From the NCBI RefSeq assembly GCF_014237865.1, contig NZ_JACJUU010000005.1, positions 1 through 64,000 on the forward strand: a stretch of 64,000 bases of DNA. Direction: 5' to 3'. Positions 24,601 to 34,055 of the stretch are shown piece by piece. Source of the DNA: Pusillimonas minor. Lineage in GTDB: Bacteria > Pseudomonadota > Gammaproteobacteria > Burkholderiales > Burkholderiaceae_B. The notes under the pieces were generated by a model that worked only from the letters and a program-made list of their open reading frames with translations, made no database searches and was not told where the DNA came from. The position numbers and the translations under genes are program-made. The number at the start of each line of letters is the position of its first letter. The stretch's first letter is position 1.

Positions 24601-26118
24601 CTACAACGCTTTGAACTGTTCGCGCAAAACATTTTTTTGTACTTTACCCATGGTGTTGCGAGGCAGCTCGGTAACCACGTGCACCTTTTTAGGCACCTTG
24701 AAGTTGGCAATGCCGGCTTTCAAAGCGGCCTGAATCTGGCCGGCATCCAGGGTAGCACCCTCACGCGGCACAACCACGGCCACAACCGCCTCGCCAAAAT
24801 CGGCATGCGGCACACCCACGACGGCCGATTCGGCCACACCGGGCATATCGTCGATGATGCTTTCGATTTCTTTGGGGTAAATATTGAAGCCACCAGAGAT
24901 AATCAGGTCTTTACTGCGCCCCACAATCACCAAATAGCCGTGCTCGTCCCAGCGCCCCATATCGCCGGTCCGAAACCAGCCGTCGGGGGTGAATTCTTCT
25001 TTGGTTTTTTCGGGCATGCGCCAATAGCCCGAAAACACGTTGTCGCCACGCACCTGGATATGACTAATATCGCCTTGCGCCACCGGCAGCAGCTGGTCAT
25101 CGACCACACGCACCGATACACCGGGCAAGGGCTTGCCAACGGTACCGCCCAGTCGCGGACCTTCGGCAGCCAGATACGGATTGGAGGTCAGCATGACGGT
25201 TTCACTCATGCCGTAGCGCTCGAGAATGGTGTGCCCCGTGCGCGTTTGAAACGACTCGAAGGTGTCGGTCAGCAACGGTGCCGAGCCAGAGATGAACAAC
25301 CGCATCGACCTGCATATGTCGCGACTGAAGCGCGCATCGGCCAACAGGCGCACATAAAACGTGGGCACGCCCATCATGACGGTTGAGCGCGGCAAATAAT
25401 GCAAGGCCTGTTCAAGATCGAACTTGGGTAACCAGATGGTACGGGCGCCGGCCAGCAAGGCACCATGAGCCGCCACAAACAAACCATGCACATGAAATAT
25501 GGGCAGCATGTGCAGTAATACGTCGTCAGACTGCCAGCCCCAATAAGTATTCAGCACCTGGGCATTGGCAATCATGTTTTTGTGCGACAGCATGGCCCCC
25601 TTGCTGCGCCCCGTCGTACCCGAGGTGTACAAAATGACGGCCAACGTATCGGGCGAACATTGCACCGTTTCAAACTCGGAAGACAAACCGGCGATGGCGT
25701 CGGTCAGACTACCCGAGCCGTCTTCTTCAAGTGTCAGCACCCGGCATCCATGCTGCTTTTGGGCCAGTTGTGCGACCCAACTGTAATTCTTGCCCGAGCA
25801 CACGACGACCGCCGGCTCGGCGTCGCCCAGGAAATAGGCCACTTCTGTTTCGCGATACGCCGTATTCAACGGCAAATACACCAGGCCTGCGCGTAGCGTA
25901 CCCAAATACAGCATCAAGGCTTCGGGCGATTTTTCGACCTGAACCGCAACGCGGGCGCCCGGGGGTAACTGCAACGAGGTCAGGTAATTTGCCACCCGCG
26001 CCGAGCCGGCCTCCAGGTCTTGAAACGAATAGCTTCGCTGGGGCGTTTCGAGGGCCACGCGGGACAAGTCATAAGAAAACCCGGTACGCAGAACACTGTA
26101 AAGGTTGGTTTGGGACAC
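24601..26118 (-). CDS. matB: Malonyl-CoA synthetase-like acyl-CoA ligase (MatB family)
   Basis: This 505-residue ANL-superfamily enzyme has the AMP-binding motif LYTSGTTGRSKGAMLSHKN (about 165-185), YGMSETVM, a WFRTGDMG hinge region, and the catalytic lysine in PRNTMGKVQK near the C-terminus. Length, LPIFHVHGLFVA and FISGSAPL match malonyl-CoA synthetases, which convert malonate, ATP and CoA to malonyl-CoA. A different short acyl acid cannot be excluded. It is convergent with the aromatic operon and divergent from the histidine kinase. The start is GTG with AGGAA upstream. Confidence 0.8.
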   Translation of the reverse strand: MSQTNLYSVLRTGFSYDLSRVALETPQRSYSFQDLEAGSARVANYLTSLQLPPGARVAVQVEKSPEALMLYLGTLRAGLVYLPLNTAYRETEVAYFLGDAEPAVVVCSGKNYSWVAQLAQKQHGCRVLTLEEDGSGSLTDAIAGLSSEFETVQCSPDTLAVILYTSGTTGRSKGAMLSHKNMIANAQVLNTYWGWQSDDVLLHMLPIFHVHGLFVAAHGALLAGARTIWLPKFDLEQALHYLPRSTVMMGVPTFYVRLLADARFSRDICRSMRLFISGSAPLLTDTFESFQTRTGHTILERYGMSETVMLTSNPYLAAEGPRLGGTVGKPLPGVSVRVVDDQLLPVAQGDISHIQVRGDNVFSGYWRMPEKTKEEFTPDGWFRTGDMGRWDEHGYLVIVGRSKDLIISGGFNIYPKEIESIIDDMPGVAESAVVGVPHADFGEAVVAVVVPREGATLDAGQIQAALKAGIANFKVPKKVHVVTELPRNTMGKVQKNVLREQFKAL

Positions 26119-26314
26119 GTTTTAATTCCTGGCAAGGCCTAAAGCCTGAAAAATTAGCAAAAGCGAAGGTATTGGGCAACCGGCGTGCGCACGCAAGCAA
26201 GGACTATGAATAACCCGAAGGCCGGGTCATTTCGCTTCTGTTAAGCGCCCGAAGACCTGTAATATAAAAACAATAACGCCCCGCAGGCCCACCACAACCT
26301 ACTCGAGGCACCGC

Positions 26315-28768
26315 GTGCAACAAGTCACACACATCAGGCGCCTGTTGTTCGCCCAGGCCGTTATCGTCGTTGCCATTATTGCCGGCATCGTCTACGAAAT
26401 GGCGGGCGCCTATTACAACGCTATTGACGACACCTACGCACAGGCTACGCGTACGCGCAATGCAATTATGGCGCACAGCATCCAAACCTTTACGATGGTT
26501 GACCAGGCCTTGTCGAATATTGCCGAGCATTCGGGGGTCATCGTGGCTGACGGGCCCGACATCCTTAACCACTACCTGCTGGTCAGGCGCAACGACCTAC
26601 CCTATGTCGAGGTACTGCAAATCACCGACAACAACGGCACCGTCATTGCTACCACCCGCCAACGGCTCGACAACCTGGGGTACCGCGACTTTTTTGCCGA
26701 ACACCGCAACGACCAGCATCGGCAATTGCGTATTTCAAGGCCCTACATTGGCCAGCACGACGTCGTCAGCGGTAAATGGGTCGTTGACCTGACGCGACCG
26801 ATTTTTGACAACGACGGCAACTTCAGCGGTGTGGCGGTCGCTACGCTATCTCTGGAAGACGTATCAAATACCTACGACGGCCTGCGGCATACCGAACAAG
26901 ACATTATTGGTCTGGCGCGCGACGACGGTCTGTTGCTGGCACGCAGCCCGTTTGCAGTGTCAAGCATCGGGCGACGGCTGTTTGCCGACGAAGCTACCGA
27001 CCAGATTATTTTGCAAACGCTGCAAGGCGACTACCGCCGCACCTCGCCGGTCGATGGTGAAGAACGCGTTGTGGCCTACGGCCAGATCAAGCACTACCCG
27101 CTTTTTGTTTATGCCGGGGTATCGGTTGATGAAGCCCTTGGGCTCTGGAAACGCCGCGCCATTCTGGATGGGTCACTTGGCATTTTGCTGGGCGCCATGG
27201 TGATTGCATTTTCTTATTTGCTGTACCGTCAAATTCACAAAAACTACGCGGCCGATGCGGCCAGACAGCAGGCCCAAGAAGAAACCGACCGCATTTTCCG
27301 CTCGATTTCCGATGCGGTTTACCGCGTTGACAACGGGTGGCGGTTCACCTTTTTAAACCGTCAGGCCGAAGAGCTCTTTGGGCAGAGCACCCAAAGCATC
27401 AAAGGCAAGCTGTTGTGGGATGTTTTCCCGGCGCTACTTGAAACACAGACCAAAGACGAATTCGAACATGCCATCCAGCACCACGAAATGGCTGACTTCG
27501 AACAGTACTATTCGCCAACACACACTTGGTTCAACGTCAGGGCGTACCCTGGCCTCGACGGGCTGACCGTCTACCTTCAAGACATCACCGCAAAGAAAAT
27601 TCGCGAGGAGCAAAAGCACGAAGCCCAGCGCATGGACACCCTGGGGCAGCTGACCGGTGGCGTCGCACACGACTTCAACAACTTGCTTACCGTCATTATC
27701 GGCAATACCGAGCTGATCGCCGAGCATGTTCAACACGACCAAGCCCTGCGCGGCATGGCCGACACCTCATTAAAGGCCGCCGAGCGCGGCGCCACGCTGG
27801 TGTCACAATTATTGTCGTATGCGCGCCGCCAACCGCTGAACCCCAGTGCCATCACTATCCCCACGCTGCTCGACAGCATGAAGCACTTGCTCGACACTGC
27901 CGTCGGCAACGGCATCCGTGTCCGTTGCCTGCACGCACCCGACGTCTGGCCAGCCCTTGCCGACGAAGGTCGGCTGCAAGACGCCCTGATCAACCTGTGC
28001 ATAAACGGCCGCGACGCCATGCCCGACGGCGGCACCATTACCATCAGCACCAGCAACCTGCATGTCACCCCCGATCTGGTCGGGCTGGGCGATGCGCTGG
28101 CCACAGGCGACTACGTAGCCATTTCGGTGCGTGATACTGGCATTGGCATGGATAAGAACACGCTTGAACGTGTCTTCAACCCCTTCTTTACCACCAAAGA
28201 CGTAGGCAAAGGCAGCGGCCTGGGGCTGCCCATGGTGCAAGGGTTTGCACGACAATCGAACGGGTCTGTCGGCATTGAGTCCACCCTTGGTAAGGGTACA
28301 ACCATTGTGCTTTACCTGCCACGCGCGGCAGGCATCGACACCGCTTCAACCGACACCCCAAAAGCCCCTTTGCCCACCGGCAAAGAAAAAATTCTGTTGG
28401 TCGAAGATGAACCGCTGGTGAAAGACCATGTCTGCGGTTTACTGAAGTCTTTGGGGTACGATTTGCTGTGCGCAGAAAACGGCGCCCAGGCATTACAGTT
28501 ACTTATGGCGCATAACGATATCGACCTGCTTTTCACCGACGTGGCTATGCCCGGCGGCATGTCGGGGCCCGAACTGGCCCGTGAAGCCCGTTTGATATAC
28601 CCCGAACTGCCAGTACTGTTTACATCGGGCTATCACGGCCAACTTGCCACCGAAAACTACGGCGACCTTAATGGCTTGTTGCTCGAAAAGCCCTATAACC
28701 GCGAACAACTGGCCGGTAAAATCCGCGAGGCCCTTGGCGCCGGCCCGCACACGCCAACACAAACATGA
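26315..28768 (+). CDS. Hybrid sensor histidine kinase (Cache-PAS-HisKA-HATPase-REC)
   Basis: The 817-residue membrane protein has TM1 (about 10-30), a periplasmic double-Cache-type sensor domain (about 35-275), TM2 (about 283-305) and a PAS domain (about 325-430). The kinase core has phosphoacceptor His452 in GGVAHDFNNLL, and N-, G1- and G2-boxes (CINGRDAMPDGG, VRDTGIGMD, GKGSGLGLPM). A C-terminal receiver has phosphoacceptor Asp742 in LLFTDVAMPGG. The start is GTG with GAGG upstream. The stop overlaps the heme oxygenase start by four bases, so it is translationally coupled to the phytochrome genes. No separate response regulator is adjacent. Confidence 0.9.
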   Translation: MQQVTHIRRLLFAQAVIVVAIIAGIVYEMAGAYYNAIDDTYAQATRTRNAIMAHSIQTFTMVDQALSNIAEHSGVIVADGPDILNHYLLVRRNDLPYVEVLQITDNNGTVIATTRQRLDNLGYRDFFAEHRNDQHRQLRISRPYIGQHDVVSGKWVVDLTRPIFDNDGNFSGVAVATLSLEDVSNTYDGLRHTEQDIIGLARDDGLLLARSPFAVSSIGRRLFADEATDQIILQTLQGDYRRTSPVDGEERVVAYGQIKHYPLFVYAGVSVDEALGLWKRRAILDGSLGILLGAMVIAFSYLLYRQIHKNYAADAARQQAQEETDRIFRSISDAVYRVDNGWRFTFLNRQAEELFGQSTQSIKGKLLWDVFPALLETQTKDEFEHAIQHHEMADFEQYYSPTHTWFNVRAYPGLDGLTVYLQDITAKKIREEQKHEAQRMDTLGQLTGGVAHDFNNLLTVIIGNTELIAEHVQHDQALRGMADTSLKAAERGATLVSQLLSYARRQPLNPSAITIPTLLDSMKHLLDTAVGNGIRVRCLHAPDVWPALADEGRLQDALINLCINGRDAMPDGGTITISTSNLHVTPDLVGLGDALATGDYVAISVRDTGIGMDKNTLERVFNPFFTTKDVGKGSGLGLPMVQGFARQSNGSVGIESTLGKGTTIVLYLPRAAGIDTASTDTPKAPLPTGKEKILLVEDEPLVKDHVCGLLKSLGYDLLCAENGAQALQLLMAHNDIDLLFTDVAMPGGMSGPELAREARLIYPELPVLFTSGYHGQLATENYGDLNGLLLEKPYNREQLAGKIREALGAGPHTPTQT

Positions 28769-29484
28769 ATGCTGCACATGAAGCGCGCCATGCCGGTCGC
28801 CGGGCCTGGCTTCGCGACCACACCCAGGCGCTACACACCCAGCTGGATTCGTTGGCACCACTACGCGCCCTTTTACAACCCGGCCTGACGTCACGGGCGT
28901 ACCTGGGCATTATGGCGGCCATGTATACGGCCCACGCGCAACTAGAACCCGTACTTTTGGCGCTTGACAGCGCGCGGCCAACCGCACTGCCCGCTTACGC
29001 GTCACGCCTGGCACTGATTACCCGGGAAGTCGCCCGGCACCATAACGATGACACGGCAACGCCCCCCAGCCATATTGGCGCTGCACAAGGTTCGGGTTCG
29101 GACACCGTGTCGGGGTCGTCATCGACATCGGCATCAACGTTTGCATTGGCGCACATGCTTGCAGCCGTCGCTGGCGAGTGCCCTGCACCCAACACCGCCA
29201 CCCTCACAAAACTGCAATCACGTTACCTGGGTTTGCGTTATGTACTGGAAGGGGCAACTCAGGGCAGTCGCTTTATTCAAAAAAGCCTGCAACAGCATAA
29301 CCCCGGACTGCGCATTGGACCCGACAGTTACTGGGCGACTTTAGCCGCAAACTCGGGCGGCTGGTCTTGCCTATGCGACATCATCGACAATAAAAACACC
29401 GTTATAGATGACACCGAACTGCTGGCAGGGGCTACACTCGGATTCGAGACATTCATCAACACCTTCTACAACGCCGCGACATGA
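28765..29484 (+). CDS. bphO: Biliverdin-producing heme oxygenase (BphO-like)
   Basis: The 239-residue protein aligns with bacterial heme oxygenases: WLRDHTQALHTQLD near residue 20-30 holds the proximal histidine, and YVLEGATQGSRFIQK carries the conserved glycine-rich distal helix. It would convert heme to biliverdin, the chromophore of the phytochrome encoded next. A Gly/Ser/Thr-rich stretch (about 108-127) is inserted in the middle and is unusual for the family. It overlaps both neighbours by ATGA, so all three genes are translationally coupled. Confidence 0.87.
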   Translation: MNAAHEARHAGRRAWLRDHTQALHTQLDSLAPLRALLQPGLTSRAYLGIMAAMYTAHAQLEPVLLALDSARPTALPAYASRLALITREVARHHNDDTATPPSHIGAAQGSGSDTVSGSSSTSASTFALAHMLAAVAGECPAPNTATLTKLQSRYLGLRYVLEGATQGSRFIQKSLQQHNPGLRIGPDSYWATLAANSGGWSCLCDIIDNKNTVIDDTELLAGATLGFETFINTFYNAAT

Positions 29485-31475
29485 CAACACACCCGCCGGT
29501 CTTTGACGATTGCCTGACTGCCCAATTGCAGTTCATGGGAAAGATCCAGACCCATGGCGCGCTGTTAATTGCCGACCAAAATGATGTCATTGTGGCGGCG
29601 TCATCTAACGTTGCCGACTGGTTGGGGTTGAGCACCCACGACGTATTGGGCCGCCCCTGGATGGCCCTGTTCCCCGAGCTCCATCCACCGTCCAGCTTGG
29701 CCGACTTCCCCATCCATGGGGTGTCCAGTGTGCACCTGCATACTGTCAATATCCGCGGGCAACGCCTGGTCATGGCGCGACACCGTGCGCGCAACCATGT
29801 CATTATCGAATTCGAAAACCCGTCCGACACCGAGCTGATCAGCAGCAATCGCGGCGCCATTCTGGCTGCCTGCTTTGGCCAGTTGGCGCGCGTGGAAACC
29901 GAACAGCAAGCGGCCGAAAGCCTGCTGCAATTTATTGCCCTGGTTACCGGCTACGACCGTGTCATGCTGTTGCAATTCATGCCCGACTGGCACGGCAAGG
30001 TTACCGCCCAAATTACCAAGCCCGGCATACAAGGGTATTTGCACCAGCACTTTCCGGCCAACGATATCCCCGAAAACGCGCGCATGCTTTACCGCAAAAA
30101 GCTGCAGCGCCTGATTGCCGACGCACAAGCGACGACGGCCGACATACTTTGCACCCGATCCGACCCCATCGACCTGACATTTGCCGAATTACGTGCCGTG
30201 CACCCGGCGCATATCCAGTACATGCACAATATGGGCATTCGCTCGGCATTCAGTGTGTCCATCATTGTCGGGGGTGACTTGTGGGGGTTGGTCACATGCC
30301 ACAGCCTTGAACCCAAAGGGCTGTCGTTTGCCGACCGCCAGCTTTGCGAACACCTGGCCAGCGCCACCGGGCTTCACATGAGCGGGCTTAAACGCCTGGG
30401 CCGGGCCAACGAGCGGCACGAACACTTGCTGATGCGCCGGCAGCTTAAGCAAGACATTATGGCCAACGGCGTAACCACCGGGCTGATCCAGCGCCAAATG
30501 ACCGAAGCCCGTCGGGTATTCGAGGCTGACAGTGCCTGGGTCTGTTACAAGCACGAGCATTACACCGACGGCGATGCGCCTGCAGTCGCCAACCGACGTG
30601 CGCTGCTCGACTGGCTGGTCAGCCAGCAAACCAGCCCGATTTTTTCGTGCAACCAAATAGCCGGGGCGCTCAGCGCAAACCCAGACCTCGTCAAACTGGC
30701 ATCCGGCGTCTTGTATATCGAAATTTCCGACCAAGACTTCATTGTGCTTTTCCGCAAAGAAATCAGTGAAACCATAGAATGGGCCGGCTCGCCTGCCGAC
30801 AAAATCGGCACCGACACCAATGCCGGGCTGTCGCCGCGCACCTCGTTTGCTGCGTGGGTAGAACAAACCCGCGGGCAGGCCAAGCCCTGGTCGCAGGTCG
30901 ACCTTGAAGCGGCCGACCAGTTGCGCAAAATCATGCTTGAACTGACTGACTACATTGCACTCGAGCACCAGACACTTACCGACCCGCTAACCGGCCTGGG
31001 TAACCGGAACATGCTGAACCGGGCACTAGAGCAATCGCTGGGCGCCGGCACGGCCTCCAACGCGCATGTCGGCATGCTGCTGATCGACATGGACCATTTC
31101 AAGCCGGTTAACGACAAATATGGCCATGCCACCGGCGACAAGGTGCTGGTTGAACTGGCTCACCGAATGAAGTCTTTGCTGCGCGAAGCCGACGTCTTGG
31201 TGCGCCTGGGCGGCGACGAATTCGCCATTGTGATGCCCAACATTAAACGGCCGGAAGATACCGAAACGCTGGGGCACCGGCTGCTGAATGCCCTGACGGC
31301 GCCACTGACGCTGGAAAATGGCACCCTCATCCAGCTAACCGCCAGCATTGGCGCCGCGGTTTACCCCTTGCACGCCAAAGACGCCAAAGCACTCATGCAC
31401 CATGCCGACATGGCCATGTACGCCGTAAAACACGAAAGCCGCAACGGCTTCAAGCTGTACACGGCGTCGGCCTAG
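29481..31475 (+). CDS. bphP: Bacteriophytochrome with GGDEF diguanylate cyclase output
   Basis: The 664-residue protein has PAS2 (about 1-120), GAF (about 135-315), PHY (about 325-490) and GGDEF (about 500-660) domains. The biliverdin-attaching cysteine is Cys11 in FDDCLTAQLQF. The GAF domain has FPANDIPENAR (PASDIP variant, DIP kept) and HIQYMHNMGIRSAFSVSI, and the PHY tongue has PRTSF. The cyclase motif GGDEF is intact at 577-581, with an RxxD I-site (READ) five residues before it, so product inhibition is expected. It should make c-di-GMP in response to red/far-red light, using biliverdin from the adjacent heme oxygenase. Confidence 0.93.
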   Translation: MTTHPPVFDDCLTAQLQFMGKIQTHGALLIADQNDVIVAASSNVADWLGLSTHDVLGRPWMALFPELHPPSSLADFPIHGVSSVHLHTVNIRGQRLVMARHRARNHVIIEFENPSDTELISSNRGAILAACFGQLARVETEQQAAESLLQFIALVTGYDRVMLLQFMPDWHGKVTAQITKPGIQGYLHQHFPANDIPENARMLYRKKLQRLIADAQATTADILCTRSDPIDLTFAELRAVHPAHIQYMHNMGIRSAFSVSIIVGGDLWGLVTCHSLEPKGLSFADRQLCEHLASATGLHMSGLKRLGRANERHEHLLMRRQLKQDIMANGVTTGLIQRQMTEARRVFEADSAWVCYKHEHYTDGDAPAVANRRALLDWLVSQQTSPIFSCNQIAGALSANPDLVKLASGVLYIEISDQDFIVLFRKEISETIEWAGSPADKIGTDTNAGLSPRTSFAAWVEQTRGQAKPWSQVDLEAADQLRKIMLELTDYIALEHQTLTDPLTGLGNRNMLNRALEQSLGAGTASNAHVGMLLIDMDHFKPVNDKYGHATGDKVLVELAHRMKSLLREADVLVRLGGDEFAIVMPNIKRPEDTETLGHRLLNALTAPLTLENGTLIQLTASIGAAVYPLHAKDAKALMHHADMAMYAVKHESRNGFKLYTASA

Positions 31476-31485
31476 CGCAACCTTT

Positions 31486-31674
31486 TTATTTTTTAACCGG
31501 GCAGCTGGAAAACCCGAACAGCTTGTAGGCCGGGCACGTGCCCAACAAGCCCGTGGCCAAGGGGACGACACCGATCCAGCCCCAGACACCGATGTAGCCC
31601 ATCAACGTGGCCACAATCAGCGCCACGCCAACAATTACGCGCAATGCGCGGTCAATTCCGCCTACGTTTCTCAT
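31486..31674 (-). CDS. DUF2892 (YgaP C-terminal-like) small membrane protein
   Basis: The 62-residue protein has two hydrophobic helices. MRNVGGIDRALRVIVG and TGLLGTCPAYKLFGFSSCP are hallmarks of DUF2892, the membrane anchor found at the C-terminus of the rhodanese YgaP. Nearby persulfide-handling genes make a sulfur-related role plausible. GAGGTGGGTT directly precedes the ATG. Confidence 0.85.
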   Translation of the reverse strand: MRNVGGIDRALRVIVGVALIVATLMGYIGVWGWIGVVPLATGLLGTCPAYKLFGFSSCPVKK

Positions 31675-31782
31675 AACCCACCTCGATCAAGTTGGTAAAA
31701 AAGCCAAATAAACTGCACCTGTCTGCTAAAACAACAATGTGCTTGCAACCTGACCCCAACGGGGTAAGCGGGCCGCAAACGC

Positions 31783-32643
31783 CTACAACATATTGACCGG
31801 GATCTTTAAATAGCTGACCCCGTTGTCTTCAGTGGGTGGCATATGGCCGGCCCGGATATTGACCTGCACCGACGGCAAAATAAGCGTCGGCATATCGAGT
31901 GTGGCATCGCGTTTGGTACGCATGGCCACAAACGCTTCTTCAGAGACGCCGTCGTGGATGTGGATATTGTGGGCCCGCTGTTCGGCCACGGTGGTTTCGA
32001 ACTGCACTTCGCGGCCCTCGGGCGGGTAGTCGTGACACATGAACATGCGTGTTTCGGGCGGCAGGCTAAGCAACTTGCGCACCGAACGGTACAAGGCGTG
32101 CGCATCGCCGCCGGGGAAGTCGCAGCGCGCGGTGCCAACGTCGGGCATGAACAGCGTGTCGCCCACAAACACGGCGTTACCGATTTTGTAGGCCATGCAC
32201 GCCGGCGTATGACCTGGCACATACATGGCCTCGCCTACCAGACGGCCAATATTGAAAGGCTCGCCCTCGTGGATCAGGGCGTCGAACTGGCTGCCATCGA
32301 GCTGGAAGTCGGGTTCCAGATTGAAGATTTTTTTAAATACCCCCTGGACCTGGGTGATATTGGCGCCGATGGCGATTTTCCCGCCCAACTGTTTGCGCAG
32401 GTAAGGCGCGGCCGAGAGGTGATCGGCATGCGCATGGGTTTCGAGGATCCATTGCACGCGCAGATTGTGCTGTTTAACAAACGCGATTACCTGGTCGGCC
32501 GCATTTGTGTGCGTACGGCCGGACTTCGGGTCGTAATCGAGGACTGAATCAATGATGGCGCATTCTGAGCCTGGCTTTTCGTAGACCACATAGGTCACTG
32601 TCCAGGTTGCCGGGTCGAAGAATCCTTTAACAATGGGGTTCAT
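31783..32643 (-). CDS. Metallo-beta-lactamase-fold persulfide dioxygenase-like protein (Blh type)
   Basis: The 286-residue protein has a THAHADHLSAAPYL metal motif, VPGHTPAC and a FVGDTLFMPDVGTARCDFPG segment, as in ETHE1/Blh enzymes that oxidise persulfides to sulfite. ATG 32643 begins the conserved MNPIVKGFFD. The frame upstream to 32661 is not conserved-looking. It is divergent from the bigR-like repressor across an AT-rich palindrome, the arrangement known for BigR-regulated blh in Xylella and Agrobacterium. Confidence 0.87.
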   Translation of the reverse strand: MNPIVKGFFDPATWTVTYVVYEKPGSECAIIDSVLDYDPKSGRTHTNAADQVIAFVKQHNLRVQWILETHAHADHLSAAPYLRKQLGGKIAIGANITQVQGVFKKIFNLEPDFQLDGSQFDALIHEGEPFNIGRLVGEAMYVPGHTPACMAYKIGNAVFVGDTLFMPDVGTARCDFPGGDAHALYRSVRKLLSLPPETRMFMCHDYPPEGREVQFETTVAEQRAHNIHIHDGVSEEAFVAMRTKRDATLDMPTLILPSVQVNIRAGHMPPTEDNGVSYLKIPVNML

Positions 32644-32699
32644 GAGACACCTTTTGTGCATAAGCAGAAGAGAATGCGTTCATTATATTGATTTATATA

Positions 32700-32713
32700 A
32701 TATTTGTAAATAT
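32700..32713. promoter_or_regulatory. BigR-type AT-rich operator between blh and bigR
   Basis: ATATTT-GT-AAATAT is a perfect dyad inside a strongly AT-rich stretch (about 32682-32722) between the divergent start codons. BigR boxes are AT-rich inverted repeats overlapping the promoter, so this is the best candidate for repressor binding in both directions. Confidence 0.65.
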
Positions 32714-32761
32714 AATATATACGACTTCACCACATTCTGGTTTGATCACCGTCAACACATC

Positions 32762-33094
32762 ATGGAACAAGCCACACTAGATTTACAAGCAATACGTGCA
32801 GCGGCCAACGAGGCCTGCCGCCTTATGAAGATATTGTCGAACCCCGACCGCCTGTTGCTGCTGTGCCAGCTTACCGAGGGCGAGCGCTGCGTGAGCGAAC
32901 TGGAAGATCTGGTGGGCATTGCACAACCCACGCTGTCGCAGCAGCTGGGCGTATTACGCACCGAAGGCCTGGTCACTACCCGTCGTGTCGGCAAAAACAT
33001 TTACTACCAAATTGCCAGCCCGCAAACGTTGGCCATCATGCAAGTCCTGTACGAACAATTCTGTCACGACCCGGAGCCACACCATGACCATTGA
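32762..33094 (+). CDS. bigR: ArsR-family persulfide-sensing repressor (BigR/SqrR-like)
   Basis: This 110-residue winged-helix repressor contains the BigR/SqrR cysteine pair: one in LLLCQLTEG (or the nearby ERCVSEL) and one near the C-terminus in YEQFCHD. The DNA-recognition helix is [17 protein letters not shown]. BigR and SqrR release DNA when persulfide or sulfide links the cysteines. The downstream transporter genes and the divergent dioxygenase gene agree with this. ATG 32762 begins the conserved sequence. The 3' end overlaps the next gene by 11 bp. Confidence 0.87.
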   Translation: MEQATLDLQAIRAAANEACRLMKILSNPDRLLLLCQLTEGERCVSELEDLVGIAQPTLSQQLGVLRTEGLVTTRRVGKNIYYQIASPQTLAIMQVLYEQFCHDPEPHHDH

Positions 33095-33515
33095 CTGGAC
33101 AAACTTCACCCCCTGGACATCACTGTCGGGCGGCCTGCTTATCGGCCTGGCGGCCGCGCTGTTTATTTTGTTTTTTGGCCGGGTGCTGGGTATTAGCGGC
33201 ATTGTCGGCGGGCTGTTACGCCCTGCCGCCGGCGATATCGGCTGGCGCGTTGCCTTTATTTTTGGCATTTTTGCCGCCCCGTGGGTATGGCTGTTGTTGG
33301 CTGATCCCGTCAGCGTCACCATTGAAGCCAATACCCCAACGCTGATTATTGCCGGGCTGCTGGTGGGCCTGGGCACCCGATTCGGCTCGGGGTGCACCAG
33401 CGGCCACGGGGTTTGCGGTCTGTCGCGGTTGTCACCGCGCTCGCTGGTGGCCACGCTGGGTTTCATGGCTGCGGGCTTTATTACCGTTTATATAGTGCGT
33501 CATGCCCTGGGCTAA
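33084..33515 (+). CDS. YeeE/YedE-family membrane protein, first half-unit
   Basis: The 143-residue protein has about four hydrophobic segments and the YedE signature [21 protein letters not shown], whose cysteines are thought to conduct sulfur compounds such as thiosulfate or persulfide. In BigR operons two such half-size genes usually occur side by side, as here. It overlaps bigR by 11 bp, showing tight coupling. Confidence 0.87.
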   Translation: MTIDWTNFTPWTSLSGGLLIGLAAALFILFFGRVLGISGIVGGLLRPAAGDIGWRVAFIFGIFAAPWVWLLLADPVSVTIEANTPTLIIAGLLVGLGTRFGSGCTSGHGVCGLSRLSPRSLVATLGFMAAGFITVYIVRHALG

Positions 33516-33620
33516 AACCGCTAGCGCCCTGGTCGGGGCCAAGGCCCGCGTCCAGGCGTCAAAAATGTCGGCTGCCGCACTAAAAATATTCATCGCTCCA
33601 CACCCCAGAAGGACGCCATC

Positions 33621-34037
33621 ATGTTACGTATTTTCGAATTTACAATCGGCCTGATCTTTGGACTGGGCTTGATACTTTCAGGCATGAGCAACCCCGCCAA
33701 GGTACTGGGCTTTCTTGACCTCGCCGGCACCTGGGACCCTTCCCTCGCCTTCGTCATGGGCGGCGCCATTATCGTGGGGCTGGTGGCATTCCAGGTCGCC
33801 CGCAAGCGCACCCAAACATTTCTGGGCGGCGCACTTAAACTGCCCACCGCAAAAGACATCGACAAGCGCCTGGTGTTGGGCAGCCTTGCATTTGGCGCAG
33901 GCTGGGGCCTGGCGGGTTTTTGCCCTGGTCCGGCATTGGTGTCGCTGGGCTCCGGCGAAATCAAGGCCTTTATTTTTGTCGCAGCCATGCTGGTCGGCAT
34001 GGGCCTGTTCGAGCTTATCAACCGCCCGGCCAAATAA
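33621..34037 (+). CDS. YeeE/YedE-family membrane protein, second half-unit
   Basis: The 138-residue protein has four hydrophobic helices and the partner motif GAGWGLAGFCPGPALVSLGSG. It pairs with the gene at 33084. Together they would form one full-length YedE-like channel for a reduced sulfur compound. An upstream gap of about 105 bp contains no other gene. Confidence 0.87.
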   Translation: MLRIFEFTIGLIFGLGLILSGMSNPAKVLGFLDLAGTWDPSLAFVMGGAIIVGLVAFQVARKRTQTFLGGALKLPTAKDIDKRLVLGSLAFGAGWGLAGFCPGPALVSLGSGEIKAFIFVAAMLVGMGLFELINRPAK

Positions 34038-34055
34038 GCCGAAAACCCCAAAACC

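Noticed and set aside
24637-25386. Plus-strand frame of 249 codons opposite matB
   Set aside because: It is antisense to an intact ANL-family ligase with all motifs, and is His/Gly-rich without a domain pattern.
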